Source: Thermoplasmatota archaeon (GTDB lineage Archaea > Thermoplasmatota > Thermoplasmata > Thermoplasmatales > Thermoplasmataceae). Taken from it: DNA of 64,000 nt. The position numbers and the translations under genes are program-made. Location: assembly GCA_023488885.1 (NCBI GenBank), contig JAMDDH010000002.1, forward strand, positions 1 through 64,000. The letters run 5' to 3'. Below, one piece after another: positions 7,710 to 16,546 of the stretch (positions are counted from its first letter, which is position 1; every line of letters starts with the position of its first letter). The notes beneath the pieces were generated by a model. The model was not told where the DNA came from. It was given only the letters and a program-made list of their open reading frames with translations, and made no database searches.

Positions 7710-9323
7710 GTGAATTTAGTAGCAGTGCGATGCAGGAATATGTTTATCGACGAAGCCTTCTTCGGACTGGCCAGAGCTGGAAAGCTTGAAAACGGCCTGG
7801 ACTATCCAGCAATAATAAGAACTAAAGGCACCAAGGACGTTGATACAGATCAGGATATCATACATATTCTTGGAAAAGAAGTTCAGTTAAACGGTCTTAC
7901 AGCACCAGACGCTATTCACAACGCAACTTTTACGAAATTTGTCGAAACAGAAGACATAATGGTCATTGCTAATGGCGCAGAACTAATTCAACGTCCCAGA
8001 AAGTTAATCGAAAAGTTGAATCAACTGCGGGAACAAGCCGGCTTTGGAAAATTGATATATCTTCAGGGAGTGCTTGATCCTTACCTGATTCCTGTTCTGG
8101 TTTACGCCGGTGTCTCATTTTTTGACGACAGCATGCTTAGAATAGAGACCCTGAATGGAGTCAGATATACCATGTTCGGCAGAGAGAATACCAAGATCGG
8201 CGATTATGAGGCTAATTTCTCTTTCGTGTCAAGTGAGTTGAAGACACTGAGGGCAGCGATAATAAGCGGGTCTCTCAGGGAGATAATAGAAAAATTTCAG
8301 ATATCCTCAAAGGCACTGGAGTTTCTCAGGCTACTTGACAATGACGCTGACGGTTATGTGGAAAAGGCTTTTCCAAGAAGAACAAGGTACATCAAGGCAA
8401 ATTCTCTTGAATCACTGAGGAGGCCGGATCTTCGGAGGTACCGGTCATACATATCAACTCAGTACAAAAAACCGGAAACGAGGAAAATAGCGCTTCTGCT
8501 GCCGTGCTCTGCCAGGAAACCCTATTCAAACTCAAAATCGCACAGGAAGGTTATAGAGACACTCGGTAAACTGCGTACAGGCATACATGAGATAATAGTA
8601 ACATCTCCAGTCGGACTTGTGCCAAGAGAGTTGGAAAGGACATATCCTGCTGCATTTTACGACATTCCTGTCATAGGTGAATGGTACGAGGATGAGAAGT
8701 TGATGATAAATTCCATGCTGGAATCCTATTTCTCCAGGAACTTCTATGACCACATCGTTGCATTTGTTACTCCAGATCTCGACTTCATAAAGGAACACCT
8801 TCCCGACGGATCAGAATTCATTTATTGGGAAAAAGGGCAATCCGGGTCACTCAATGACCTCAGGCATAAAATGGAAACATTGCTCAATTTAAGTGGCAGG
8901 GACGAGAGGCACGTAAATTCAAGAATGGAAGCATACGTCCAGATCGCTAAATATCAGTTTGGAGACTGGATCGAAAGCTATCTTTCCGGATGCAAAATTG
9001 TCAGGAACTACAATAGTGAAATGCTGGTAAAAGATGGCAAACCCTGCCTTGTTTTCAATGAGCAGCTTGGAAAATTTACAATAAATAAAATATCAGGACA
9101 ATGGCTTCTGGATAACGGGAGTTTTGCGGTGGAAATCGACGATTTCAAGCCTACAGCCAACATCTATTCAGTGGGAGTTACAGGAGTCACCGATGACGTC
9201 AGGCCAGAAGATGAAGTTGTTTTACACTACAAAGGGCAGGTAAGGGGAGTCGGAATAGCAAAAATGTCAGGCAAAGCTATGGTAGATTTGAAGAAGGGTG
9301 TAGCGGTGAAGGTGAGAAACTGA
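7710..9323 (+). CDS. arcS: Archaeosine synthase ArcS (TgtA2)
   Basis: 537 residues from a GTG. ArcS converts the preQ0 base placed at tRNA position 15 into archaeosine. The N-terminal third is a degenerate transglycosylase barrel. The middle carries the ArcS-specific LLPCSARKPYSNSKSH motif followed by REL..TYPAAFYDIPVIGEWYEDE. The C-terminus is a PUA domain (RPEDEVVLHYKGQVRGVG ... VDLKKGVAVKVR). Length and domain order match archaeal ArcS. It is divergent from the csl4 operon. The partner TgtA is not in this window. Confidence 0.9.
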   Translation: MNLVAVRCRNMFIDEAFFGLARAGKLENGLDYPAIIRTKGTKDVDTDQDIIHILGKEVQLNGLTAPDAIHNATFTKFVETEDIMVIANGAELIQRPRKLIEKLNQLREQAGFGKLIYLQGVLDPYLIPVLVYAGVSFFDDSMLRIETLNGVRYTMFGRENTKIGDYEANFSFVSSELKTLRAAIISGSLREIIEKFQISSKALEFLRLLDNDADGYVEKAFPRRTRYIKANSLESLRRPDLRRYRSYISTQYKKPETRKIALLLPCSARKPYSNSKSHRKVIETLGKLRTGIHEIIVTSPVGLVPRELERTYPAAFYDIPVIGEWYEDEKLMINSMLESYFSRNFYDHIVAFVTPDLDFIKEHLPDGSEFIYWEKGQSGSLNDLRHKMETLLNLSGRDERHVNSRMEAYVQIAKYQFGDWIESYLSGCKIVRNYNSEMLVKDGKPCLVFNEQLGKFTINKISGQWLLDNGSFAVEIDDFKPTANIYSVGVTGVTDDVRPEDEVVLHYKGQVRGVGIAKMSGKAMVDLKKGVAVKVRN

Positions 9324-9337
9324 TTTCCAGCACAGTA

Positions 9338-9346
9338 TTATAAATA
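9338..9346 (+). promoter_or_regulatory. TATA box of the exoprotein-MoxR-DUF58 operon
   Basis: TTATAAATA lies about 60 bases before the TTG at 9403. Predicted initiation near 9368 leaves a leader of about 35 bases. No comparable box is seen between the six downstream genes, so it probably drives all of them. Confidence 0.6.
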
Positions 9347-9402
9347 CTTGCAAGTATCGATCATAGGAAATAACTAAATATCAGTTCTCTCTAGAACGAT
9401 CA

Positions 9403-12297
9403 TTGACGGCAAAATCAATAGCCCTTCTCGTAGTGGGGATGATGGTTATTTCTGGCGTGTTCCTATTCTTTCATGTTGATTACCCTGCGAATCCAGCGAA
9501 GCTGGTTCTGCATTTTCAGCCACCGAAAAACGTTAAGCCGCCTAAAATACCTCAGGTATTTCAGAACCAGACTTTCAATTATCCGGGGATGTATCTGAAT
9601 CAGACTTCATTCACACCAACCGGGAATACCACGATTATACTCCAGGGGTATGCTTACAACGCCTCAAGTGGGGCCCCTATTGCAAATCAGAAACTTGGAG
9701 TGTTTGTGCAACTTGCTTTTGGGAACACGACAACGAACTCAAAAGGTTATTACAGAATTACACTTCTGCAGTCAGGTACCGGTGTTTTTGCATTTTCTAT
9801 GTTTCAATTCGACCCATTATTCCTGAGGCTTTTTATTAGCTCAACGCCCGGGACAATGTGGAAGAATCTTTCTTTCAGCCCGGCTGAGAAATTCAGTGTA
9901 TCGGGAATCACTGAATCGCATGGAAAGAATGTTGGCAATGTAAAGATTTCAACGTTAACTCTGCTGGGAGGATACACAACCACCTCTTCCTCAACAGGTT
10001 ATTATAGCCTCAACATGGTAAACGGCACTTATCTTATACTTGTCAACAAATCGGGTTTCTCAGCCCTTCCGATACCTTCTGCCATAAATGTTACCGGTTC
10101 GCAAATACAGAATCACAATCTGGATCTTCAAGTAAATAAGAGCGCACCGGCTTATTACATAAGTGGTTATGTGTTCAATGACCTAAAAAAGCCCATAGGA
10201 AATATTGAAGTGTATTCCAGTACTTTGAATACCAAGGTATATACTAATGCTGCAGGATATTATAATATCACTGCTGCATTCTATTTGAACACACTTGTAT
10301 TTTCCGGAATCAGTTATAATACACTTCAACAGACCGTAACGGTTTTCAAAAATATTACGAACAATAATGTTACTCTCAGCAGCAAAAACCCATTCATTGC
10401 TCTACATCAAAATACCGGTATAACAAATACAAGTTTACCGGCCGGAATGTCGAATAACTCATCTGCAGTGAATTATGCCCACCTCCCTCTCACTCATCCT
10501 TATTTATCTGGTCAGGTGCTGCTGTATTCCCCTCGCATGCTTGTACCTAATTCGCAGTTCCTGATTTATACCAGTGTTAACGGTACCTATTTTTACGACA
10601 GGATCACCACTGATCCTGCTGGAAATTATACAATCGATACATCATATTACGGAAACTATAATTTTACTATTGTTTCAAGCATATTCAACCAGATTTACAA
10701 GAACACCCAACTAACCGGTCCAACAAATAACGTCCCGATATATGTCAATACCACCCCCTCACACATATTTAGCGTAAAAGGTAAGATTCAGAACTCATTA
10801 AATAATAGCTTATCCATCGGCGGAGCGACTATCAATTTAACCAGCGGCATCGGTTCCCCAGCCCTCGCATTATTTACCTCACAATCCAATGGAAATTACG
10901 CTATAACTGCGCTGGCGGGCAATTACTCTCTCAATATATCTGCGCCAGGCTATATACCACATAACTATCCGCTCAATCTGAATGGTAATCTAACAAACCA
11001 AAATTATGGTCTGACCCCTGATTTCAACCCTGTTAAGGGTGCGTCCGTATGGAATCCCTCTCAGGGTTCAGGCATTCCAGGAGCTAAATCTGGAAATATT
11101 ACAAACCAGATAAACTCAACCCAGTCAAAATATAACGGAGTTCCCCCATCCACAACCAATTATACTCCTTTCACACTGACATTAAAGTTTGTGAATATAA
11201 CGAATTCGCCAATAAAGAATACTTCTTTTGCAATATATATTGAAGTAAACAGTTTGCTTTTCACATTGATAAATACTACCAACCAGACTGGTCAGTACAG
11301 TATTACCTTCAACTATGGGGGCACGTTTATTCTTGTGCCGGAAATGATACAATATTCAAACCCCGGAATTTATATTAATACAAGCAATTTCTCAACTAAC
11401 ACTCCATTTATTGTTAACATGTCACTCTTGAAACTCTTCCACTTGAATCTAACTCTTTACAATCCTTTCGGGGTGTATAATCAGTCTACCATATATCCAG
11501 ACAACCTAACTTCTTATGGCTATGTATTACCAATACTCGCTGGAAGCAATTATACAAACGTCAACAACAATTACACACTTATGAATTTTTCACTTCCTAA
11601 TGGCCTTTATAAGTTCAATTACATAAGCAGCCACTTCGTCCCGACAAATTTCACCGTTAACATTTCTGGTAAAAATATCAGCCCTTCTAAAACAATTAAT
11701 CCATACGTGCTGAATCTGACCTGGAACACCTCTGTCATTTGGGGTTATAATATATCATCCAATACTGGAAAAATCTACTCGATTAATATGAACATGCCTG
11801 CCAACATTAGTCATGCGGTGATCTCGTTGACAGCAGGAAGTTTCACACTCAAAACTTATTTGGTAAATTACAGCAATAATAAATATGCGAATAACACCAA
11901 CTTTACTTTGAATAAGACCAAATTCAATAACACTTTGCATTTTGCAATGACAAACGGTAGTTCCAACCTCAGTACAATATATGACTGGCACTCTTCAGGG
12001 ATTTTATATGCGAACTATACATTTACTTCGGCTTCTAAATTGTACATTTCCCAAATTTATATCAATTTGAACCTAACGAATAATGAAACTACGCTATATG
12101 TGGATGGCGGAAATTACACCTCCAATGAAAATTATAGCAATCATTACTTCAATCTAACGAAATTTTTCCCATCAACATCCAAGGGAACGAGTTTATCTAT
12201 AACGTCATATAATTACGAATTACCAAAACCTGCACCTTCCACAGCGAATATCACACTCAGATACTACACAACAACCTTAAAATCAGGGGTCGCATAA
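9403..12297 (+). CDS. Giant exported protein with repeated carboxypeptidase-regulatory-like beta domains
   Basis: 964 residues from a TTG (no ATG or GTG in frame upstream). An N-terminal hydrophobic signal/anchor (SIALLVVGMMVISGVFLFF) is followed by a long extracellular region. At least five units share the pattern (I/V)xGxxx...(P)I.N..V........T...G.Y.I, ending in AGYYNIT, PAGNYTID or GNYAITAL; these are carboxypeptidase-D regulatory-like beta sandwiches. The protein is very rich in N-x-S/T sequons, especially after residue 760, suggesting a heavily N-glycosylated surface protein. No C-terminal membrane helix is seen. It is followed without a gap by a gene of unknown function, then MoxR and DUF58 genes, so it may be the substrate or scaffold of that machinery (inference). 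Confidence 0.8.
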   Translation: MTAKSIALLVVGMMVISGVFLFFHVDYPANPAKLVLHFQPPKNVKPPKIPQVFQNQTFNYPGMYLNQTSFTPTGNTTIILQGYAYNASSGAPIANQKLGVFVQLAFGNTTTNSKGYYRITLLQSGTGVFAFSMFQFDPLFLRLFISSTPGTMWKNLSFSPAEKFSVSGITESHGKNVGNVKISTLTLLGGYTTTSSSTGYYSLNMVNGTYLILVNKSGFSALPIPSAINVTGSQIQNHNLDLQVNKSAPAYYISGYVFNDLKKPIGNIEVYSSTLNTKVYTNAAGYYNITAAFYLNTLVFSGISYNTLQQTVTVFKNITNNNVTLSSKNPFIALHQNTGITNTSLPAGMSNNSSAVNYAHLPLTHPYLSGQVLLYSPRMLVPNSQFLIYTSVNGTYFYDRITTDPAGNYTIDTSYYGNYNFTIVSSIFNQIYKNTQLTGPTNNVPIYVNTTPSHIFSVKGKIQNSLNNSLSIGGATINLTSGIGSPALALFTSQSNGNYAITALAGNYSLNISAPGYIPHNYPLNLNGNLTNQNYGLTPDFNPVKGASVWNPSQGSGIPGAKSGNITNQINSTQSKYNGVPPSTTNYTPFTLTLKFVNITNSPIKNTSFAIYIEVNSLLFTLINTTNQTGQYSITFNYGGTFILVPEMIQYSNPGIYINTSNFSTNTPFIVNMSLLKLFHLNLTLYNPFGVYNQSTIYPDNLTSYGYVLPILAGSNYTNVNNNYTLMNFSLPNGLYKFNYISSHFVPTNFTVNISGKNISPSKTINPYVLNLTWNTSVIWGYNISSNTGKIYSINMNMPANISHAVISLTAGSFTLKTYLVNYSNNKYANNTNFTLNKTKFNNTLHFAMTNGSSNLSTIYDWHSSGILYANYTFTSASKLYISQIYINLNLTNNETTLYVDGGNYTSNENYSNHYFNLTKFFPSTSKGTSLSITSYNYELPKPAPSTANITLRYYTTTLKSGVA

Positions 12298-12852
12298 ATG
12301 AGTTTACTATCTGGAAACAAAAAGGCTAAAAGCGTAAAATCGAATCGCACTAGGAAAGGAAAATTCATACGTGAGAATGTTGAAACCGTGGTTGAGGTCA
12401 AGACCGTTGGTGACATACCTCCTGCACTCGAAGCTAGAAAACTTATAGGGGAAGATAACATGGCAAAGGCCGCTACAGTTACATTCAAAGCTGCGAGAGA
12501 TGACTATTCCAGATATTTTGGTTCAAAGGCAAACTCTTCTCTTGGCAACAGGCACTTTTTTATGAGCGAACTGGCAAGTTTCAAGATGAGGGTTCCCGAC
12601 ATCGGGTACGTTGACAGCTCAACTATGATCGAATCTCTTGATGAAATTAAAATTGAAGGAGAGGAACAGAAGAACAGAATCGGAGCATTCAGGAAGCTGA
12701 TGATCTTTTATCTAAACTATTATGAAAAGGCAAGATTTGCCAAGGAAGCAGGATTTAGTGGGGAAGAGTTGATAGATCGCTTCTCAGAAATATACAATTA
12801 TATGGATATAATGAGACTTTACTTCTCTGGTTATTCTGAAATAAGGGGGTGA
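12298..12852 (+). CDS. Cytosolic helical protein of the MoxR-DUF58 operon, DUF4129-like
   Basis: 184 residues; the ATG directly follows the preceding TAA. A basic, disordered N-terminus precedes a helical domain: EARKLIGEDNMAKAATVTF, then RDDYSRYFG, GNRHFFMSELASF and a C-terminal helix pair. The AR.LI...KA....A.RD.Y pattern resembles the soluble helical part of DUF4129 proteins, which commonly accompany MoxR-DUF58 genes in bacteria. The similarity is by eye only. There is no membrane segment. Confidence 0.6.
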   Translation: MSLLSGNKKAKSVKSNRTRKGKFIRENVETVVEVKTVGDIPPALEARKLIGEDNMAKAATVTFKAARDDYSRYFGSKANSSLGNRHFFMSELASFKMRVPDIGYVDSSTMIESLDEIKIEGEEQKNRIGAFRKLMIFYLNYYEKARFAKEAGFSGEELIDRFSEIYNYMDIMRLYFSGYSEIRG

Positions 12853-12856
12853 TTAG

Positions 12857-13360
12857 ATGGCAGCAGGCGGGTCTTCAGTGATAACACAATTATTTGGGCA
12901 ATTCTTGTCAAATATTCATAGCAATCCTCTTTTCCTACTGAGTTTTATTGTGCCTATAAGCCTCTTGATGGTAACATCCATGGCAATAAGAAGATCATCA
13001 AGAAAAACAAAAATTGACGGACCCCCTACGCTTGAACAGAAGAGGGAGAAATTCATAATCCCTAAGGATTTCTTTAACAGGGAAGTTGAAAGAGCCCAGC
13101 TGGACGATTACAACTATTTCCTGAAACCCATTTCTCAGGAGTTTTTGTCGCTGAAGGAATTTCACGATCGCTTCAAGGCACTGGAAAAAAAATACGTGAA
13201 ATACTCCAATATGAGTAAATCCGCCAGTAAGAAACGGAAGAAGAACGGGTTAGAAGGCAGGAAAGCGACATTTAACGACATCCTGAACCTTTATAACAGG
13301 CTGCGGAGCTCCAAATTCAATGTTGTGGAATTTGAACAGGGTGAGGAAAGAATATTATGA
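12857..13360 (+). CDS. Small membrane-anchored protein of the MoxR-DUF58 operon
   Basis: 167 residues. One clear membrane helix near residues 22-43 (NPLFLLSFIVPISLLMVTSM) is followed by a basic stop-transfer RRSSRKTK and a charged, helical cytoplasmic region with a Lys-rich linker (SASKKRKKNGLEGRK). Family unknown. It starts 4 bases after the previous gene and overlaps the MoxR ATPase start by 4 bases, implying coupled translation. It could be an adaptor that brings MoxR to the membrane (inference). Confidence 0.65.
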   Translation: MAAGGSSVITQLFGQFLSNIHSNPLFLLSFIVPISLLMVTSMAIRRSSRKTKIDGPPTLEQKREKFIIPKDFFNREVERAQLDDYNYFLKPISQEFLSLKEFHDRFKALEKKYVKYSNMSKSASKKRKKNGLEGRKATFNDILNLYNRLRSSKFNVVEFEQGEERIL

Positions 13361-14325
13361 CAGAAACTGAATTTGTTGACGTTACAGATCTGAGGAACGG
13401 AGTAAGAAGAATAGAGAGATCGATTGGAAAAAGAGTTATCGGCTCAGAAAAGATTGTCAGATTTATGTTTATTTCCCTGTTGAGCAATAATCATATCCTT
13501 CTTGAGGGAGTTCCTGGCTTGGCAAAAACCATGCTTGCCAGTGAATTTGCCACAAATCTGTGCATGGATTTCAAGAGGATTCAATTTACTCCCGATATGC
13601 TGCCCACAGACATAACCGGAACGATGGTGTTCAACCTGGAGGCAAGGAAGCTGGAATTCAGAAAAGGGCCCATTTTCGCAAATGTGTTGCTCGCTGATGA
13701 AATAAACAGAACCCCTGCCAAGGTTCAGTCGGCGCTGCTTGAAGGCATGGAAGAAAAAAAGGTATCGGTCGGCGGAGATGATTACAGTCTTCCACAGCCA
13801 TTCCTCGTGATAGCCACACAAAATCCCATTGAACAGGAGGGTACATACCCACTTGCGGAAGCGCTAGTAGACAGGTTCCTGTTCAGATCAATACTCACCT
13901 ATCCTTCAAGAGAACAGGAGATGGGTATCCTGAAATCACTATCGGTTCCCCGGGATGAAGTTGATAACTCTATTGACGCAAACAGGATATTAAGCCTGAG
14001 ATCTGAAGTGTCAAAGGTTTATGCAAGTGAGGAAATAATAACCTATATTGTCGACACTATCCGCAAAACAAGGGAACACGACCTCATTCTGGTAGGTGCC
14101 AGCCCGAGAACCTCAGCAAAGTATCTAATGGCTGCAAAGGCAAATGCTATGCTCAACGGCAGGGACTATGTCATTCCTGAAGATATTAGATATTTATCAA
14201 GGGAACTCTTGAACCACAGACTTATACTCAGGCCAGAGGCGCTCCTCGATGGAGGTGGAGATGCCTACGGAGTTGTAACACGAGTAATAGATAGCGTGAT
14301 GTCACAGGTAGAGTCTCCAAAATGA
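13357..14325 (+). CDS. MoxR-family AAA+ ATPase
   Basis: 322 residues. Walker A is EGVPGLAKT and Walker B is VLLADEINRTP. Sensor 1 is in VIATQNPIEQEGTYPLAEALVDRF, the MoxR signature, and an arginine-bearing GASPRTS lies in the lid. MoxR proteins are chaperone-like ATPases that act with von Willebrand A-type partners such as DUF58 proteins, often at the membrane. It overlaps both neighbours by 4 bases (ATGA type). Confidence 0.93.
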   Translation: MTETEFVDVTDLRNGVRRIERSIGKRVIGSEKIVRFMFISLLSNNHILLEGVPGLAKTMLASEFATNLCMDFKRIQFTPDMLPTDITGTMVFNLEARKLEFRKGPIFANVLLADEINRTPAKVQSALLEGMEEKKVSVGGDDYSLPQPFLVIATQNPIEQEGTYPLAEALVDRFLFRSILTYPSREQEMGILKSLSVPRDEVDNSIDANRILSLRSEVSKVYASEEIITYIVDTIRKTREHDLILVGASPRTSAKYLMAAKANAMLNGRDYVIPEDIRYLSRELLNHRLILRPEALLDGGGDAYGVVTRVIDSVMSQVESPK

Positions 14326-15635
14326 TAAAGAAGTCAGGATTCGCGATTCTGTCTGCAGTAACTTATTCGGTTCTGGAAGCAATAATTTTTGGGTACAGCT
14401 ACTTCATAATTTTTGCACTTATACTTTTCTTTGTACTGGCATCCGATATCATAATATTTAACAAAGGCGCTGGAAGGGACCTTTTCCGGATCAAAACTGA
14501 GAGAAGAATGCTAAATCCCAACGGACGCAAGTACATGAAAAAAGAGATCGAATTATTTTTCACGAATCCCACTAAAAAAGTCATAACGTTCCATTATTAC
14601 GACACCCTTTCTGATGTATTCAGGATTGACGGCGACTACGATGGCGATATCTCTCTTGCACCGGGAGAAAGAAGGAGGATAACCTATGAAATTGCTTCAA
14701 TTGCTATCGGGAAATACCAGATCGGTCCCCTGATCTTATTTGCCCAGGACCCTATGAAGCTGTGCATAACTCGTGCCATTATAGAGATAATTGACGAAGT
14801 GAAGATAGGTCCTTCCTATGCTGATATACATACTCAGAGAAGTGAACGTCTGAGTAATTTCCTGTTCACTGTGGGAATACATCACTCAAAGAAGAGTGGG
14901 CAGGGTTACGATTTCTACGGAATTAGGCAATACGTGGAATCTGACGATTTCAGGTACATCGCGTGGAACCGGTACGGTGCCGTAGATCTGGACGATCTTT
15001 ATATTAAGCAGATGGAGGAAGAAAAACAGATAGACACATACTTCGTAATAGACTACGGCGATGGAGTCAACCAGGGAACACCTGACGGCAAGATGTACGA
15101 CAGGATTGTGTCAACAGTTCTGAATGCAGCTTACGCAATAATAAAGAACAGGGATGGAGTAGGCTTCCAGATAGTTTCTTCGGACATTGACATATTCATC
15201 CCTGCGCAGAAGTCGGAAGAGCCGATTAAAAAACTCGAAAAGATAGTTTCAGAGATAAGGCCATCCGGCGAATTCCGAATGGATCACGCAGCTGATATGA
15301 TCAGGAAAAGGGTTAAGAAAAATGCAGTGGTCTTTATAATCACTCCATTCGTGTTTCCCGAGAATTTCACCGCGGTCATAGGCAAAACTTTTAACACGGG
15401 AAGATCAACCTACCTCTTCATATTAGATCCCTATGACTTTGTCGAGAAAAGAGAAGACATGATATACAAAAAACTCATACACAGCTCAGAGCTGAAAGAG
15501 AGAAGATATCTGGGATCAGTGACGAAATTCTTCAACGGTATAGGCATGAAAGCAGTTGTTGCCAGGGACAAAGATCTTCTGGTCAGGGTAATGGCTGAAT
15601 ACAGGTATGCAAGGATGCTTAACCTGGGGAGCTAA
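14322..15635 (+). CDS. DUF58 protein with von Willebrand A-like domain
   Basis: 437 residues. Two N-terminal membrane helices occupy about residues 8-45. A beta-rich region with FHYYDTLSDVFRIDGDY and LAPGERRRITYEI follows. The DUF58 signature is YDFYGIRQYVESDDFRYIAWNRYGA. It then enters a vWA-like domain (IDTYFVIDYGDGVNQ, quoted in part, then MYDRIVSTVLNAAYAI); the MIDAS D-x-S-x-S is replaced by DYGDG, so metal binding may be altered. DUF58 proteins are partners of MoxR ATPases. Confidence 0.9.
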   Translation: MIKKSGFAILSAVTYSVLEAIIFGYSYFIIFALILFFVLASDIIIFNKGAGRDLFRIKTERRMLNPNGRKYMKKEIELFFTNPTKKVITFHYYDTLSDVFRIDGDYDGDISLAPGERRRITYEIASIAIGKYQIGPLILFAQDPMKLCITRAIIEIIDEVKIGPSYADIHTQRSERLSNFLFTVGIHHSKKSGQGYDFYGIRQYVESDDFRYIAWNRYGAVDLDDLYIKQMEEEKQIDTYFVIDYGDGVNQGTPDGKMYDRIVSTVLNAAYAIIKNRDGVGFQIVSSDIDIFIPAQKSEEPIKKLEKIVSEIRPSGEFRMDHAADMIRKRVKKNAVVFIITPFVFPENFTAVIGKTFNTGRSTYLFILDPYDFVEKREDMIYKKLIHSSELKERRYLGSVTKFFNGIGMKAVVARDKDLLVRVMAEYRYARMLNLGS

Positions 15636-15637
15636 AC

Positions 15638-16516
15638 ATGGAAATTGTGGGTGAACGCATATCGATAAACATTGCGATCCTTCTCCCATCGTTCATTCTT
15701 ATACTTTATGTTGTTCCGCACATTCTTGGCGTAGTATACTTAGTTCCATTCTTCATTATTTCATTCCTGCCTCTGATAAAACGATTCTTACCTAAAAATA
15801 TTGCGGACTTGGTATATCCGCTGTCGGCAATATTCATTCTCCTGTTGTTCCTGTTCAACCTGCTGGTACTTTCCCGTGCAGTCAACGTAAACCGTTTTAC
15901 AGCTATCTTCGTAATACCTCTTACTGTTGAGACAATGATCACGCTCTCTATAGCCATGAGCATCGCTGCTGCAATCGAAGGAGTATTCTCAACGAGCCTG
16001 GCAAAAACAATAGCGGCACTGTCGTTTTCGCTGTTGCCACTCATGGATCAGGTATTTGTACTGTATCTTGTCAACGTGTTTGGATACACATATCTTCATG
16101 CCTACTTCGAGGCGTACACAATGCAGGAGGTATCTCTTATTGCCCTTGTATTTACGGGTTCGACAAATATATTCGGAGCCAGATTCCCCCCTCCTCTGGC
16201 AGCCTATTCATTTCCAATTGATCCAGTGATGCTCGTATCAATGATCATATCCATAATCGGGGTTCTTTCGTACTTTGTGATCGTCAAGGAAAAGAAACTG
16301 CGATCAGAAGTTATTTCAGGACTGTCCTCAGCAGTTTTCACAGGAGGAATTATCGGTCTTATCGTCTTCTATGCCGTACGAATCACTTCTTCCTCCGGGC
16401 TTGAACTGCTGGTGGCCGCCATAGCACTGGTGGTTACAATGGCATATGCCTCGAGAAGTTCACCCGACAGGCTAAATAAAAAGAGAAACAAGAGGAAAAT
16501 AAAGGATGACTGGTAG
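15638..16516 (+). CDS. Polytopic membrane protein ending the MoxR-DUF58 operon
   Basis: 292 residues with about eight hydrophobic helices and a very basic C-terminal tail (NKKRNKRKIKDDW). It starts 2 bases after the DUF58 stop. Family not recognised. As the last gene of the operon it could form the membrane core of a complex with the DUF58 protein and the single-helix protein (inference). Confidence 0.7.
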   Translation: MEIVGERISINIAILLPSFILILYVVPHILGVVYLVPFFIISFLPLIKRFLPKNIADLVYPLSAIFILLLFLFNLLVLSRAVNVNRFTAIFVIPLTVETMITLSIAMSIAAAIEGVFSTSLAKTIAALSFSLLPLMDQVFVLYLVNVFGYTYLHAYFEAYTMQEVSLIALVFTGSTNIFGARFPPPLAAYSFPIDPVMLVSMIISIIGVLSYFVIVKEKKLRSEVISGLSSAVFTGGIIGLIVFYAVRITSSSGLELLVAAIALVVTMAYASRSSPDRLNKKRNKRKIKDDW

Positions 16517-16546
16517 TTTTAATTATTGCTTAACAATTATTGGTGT

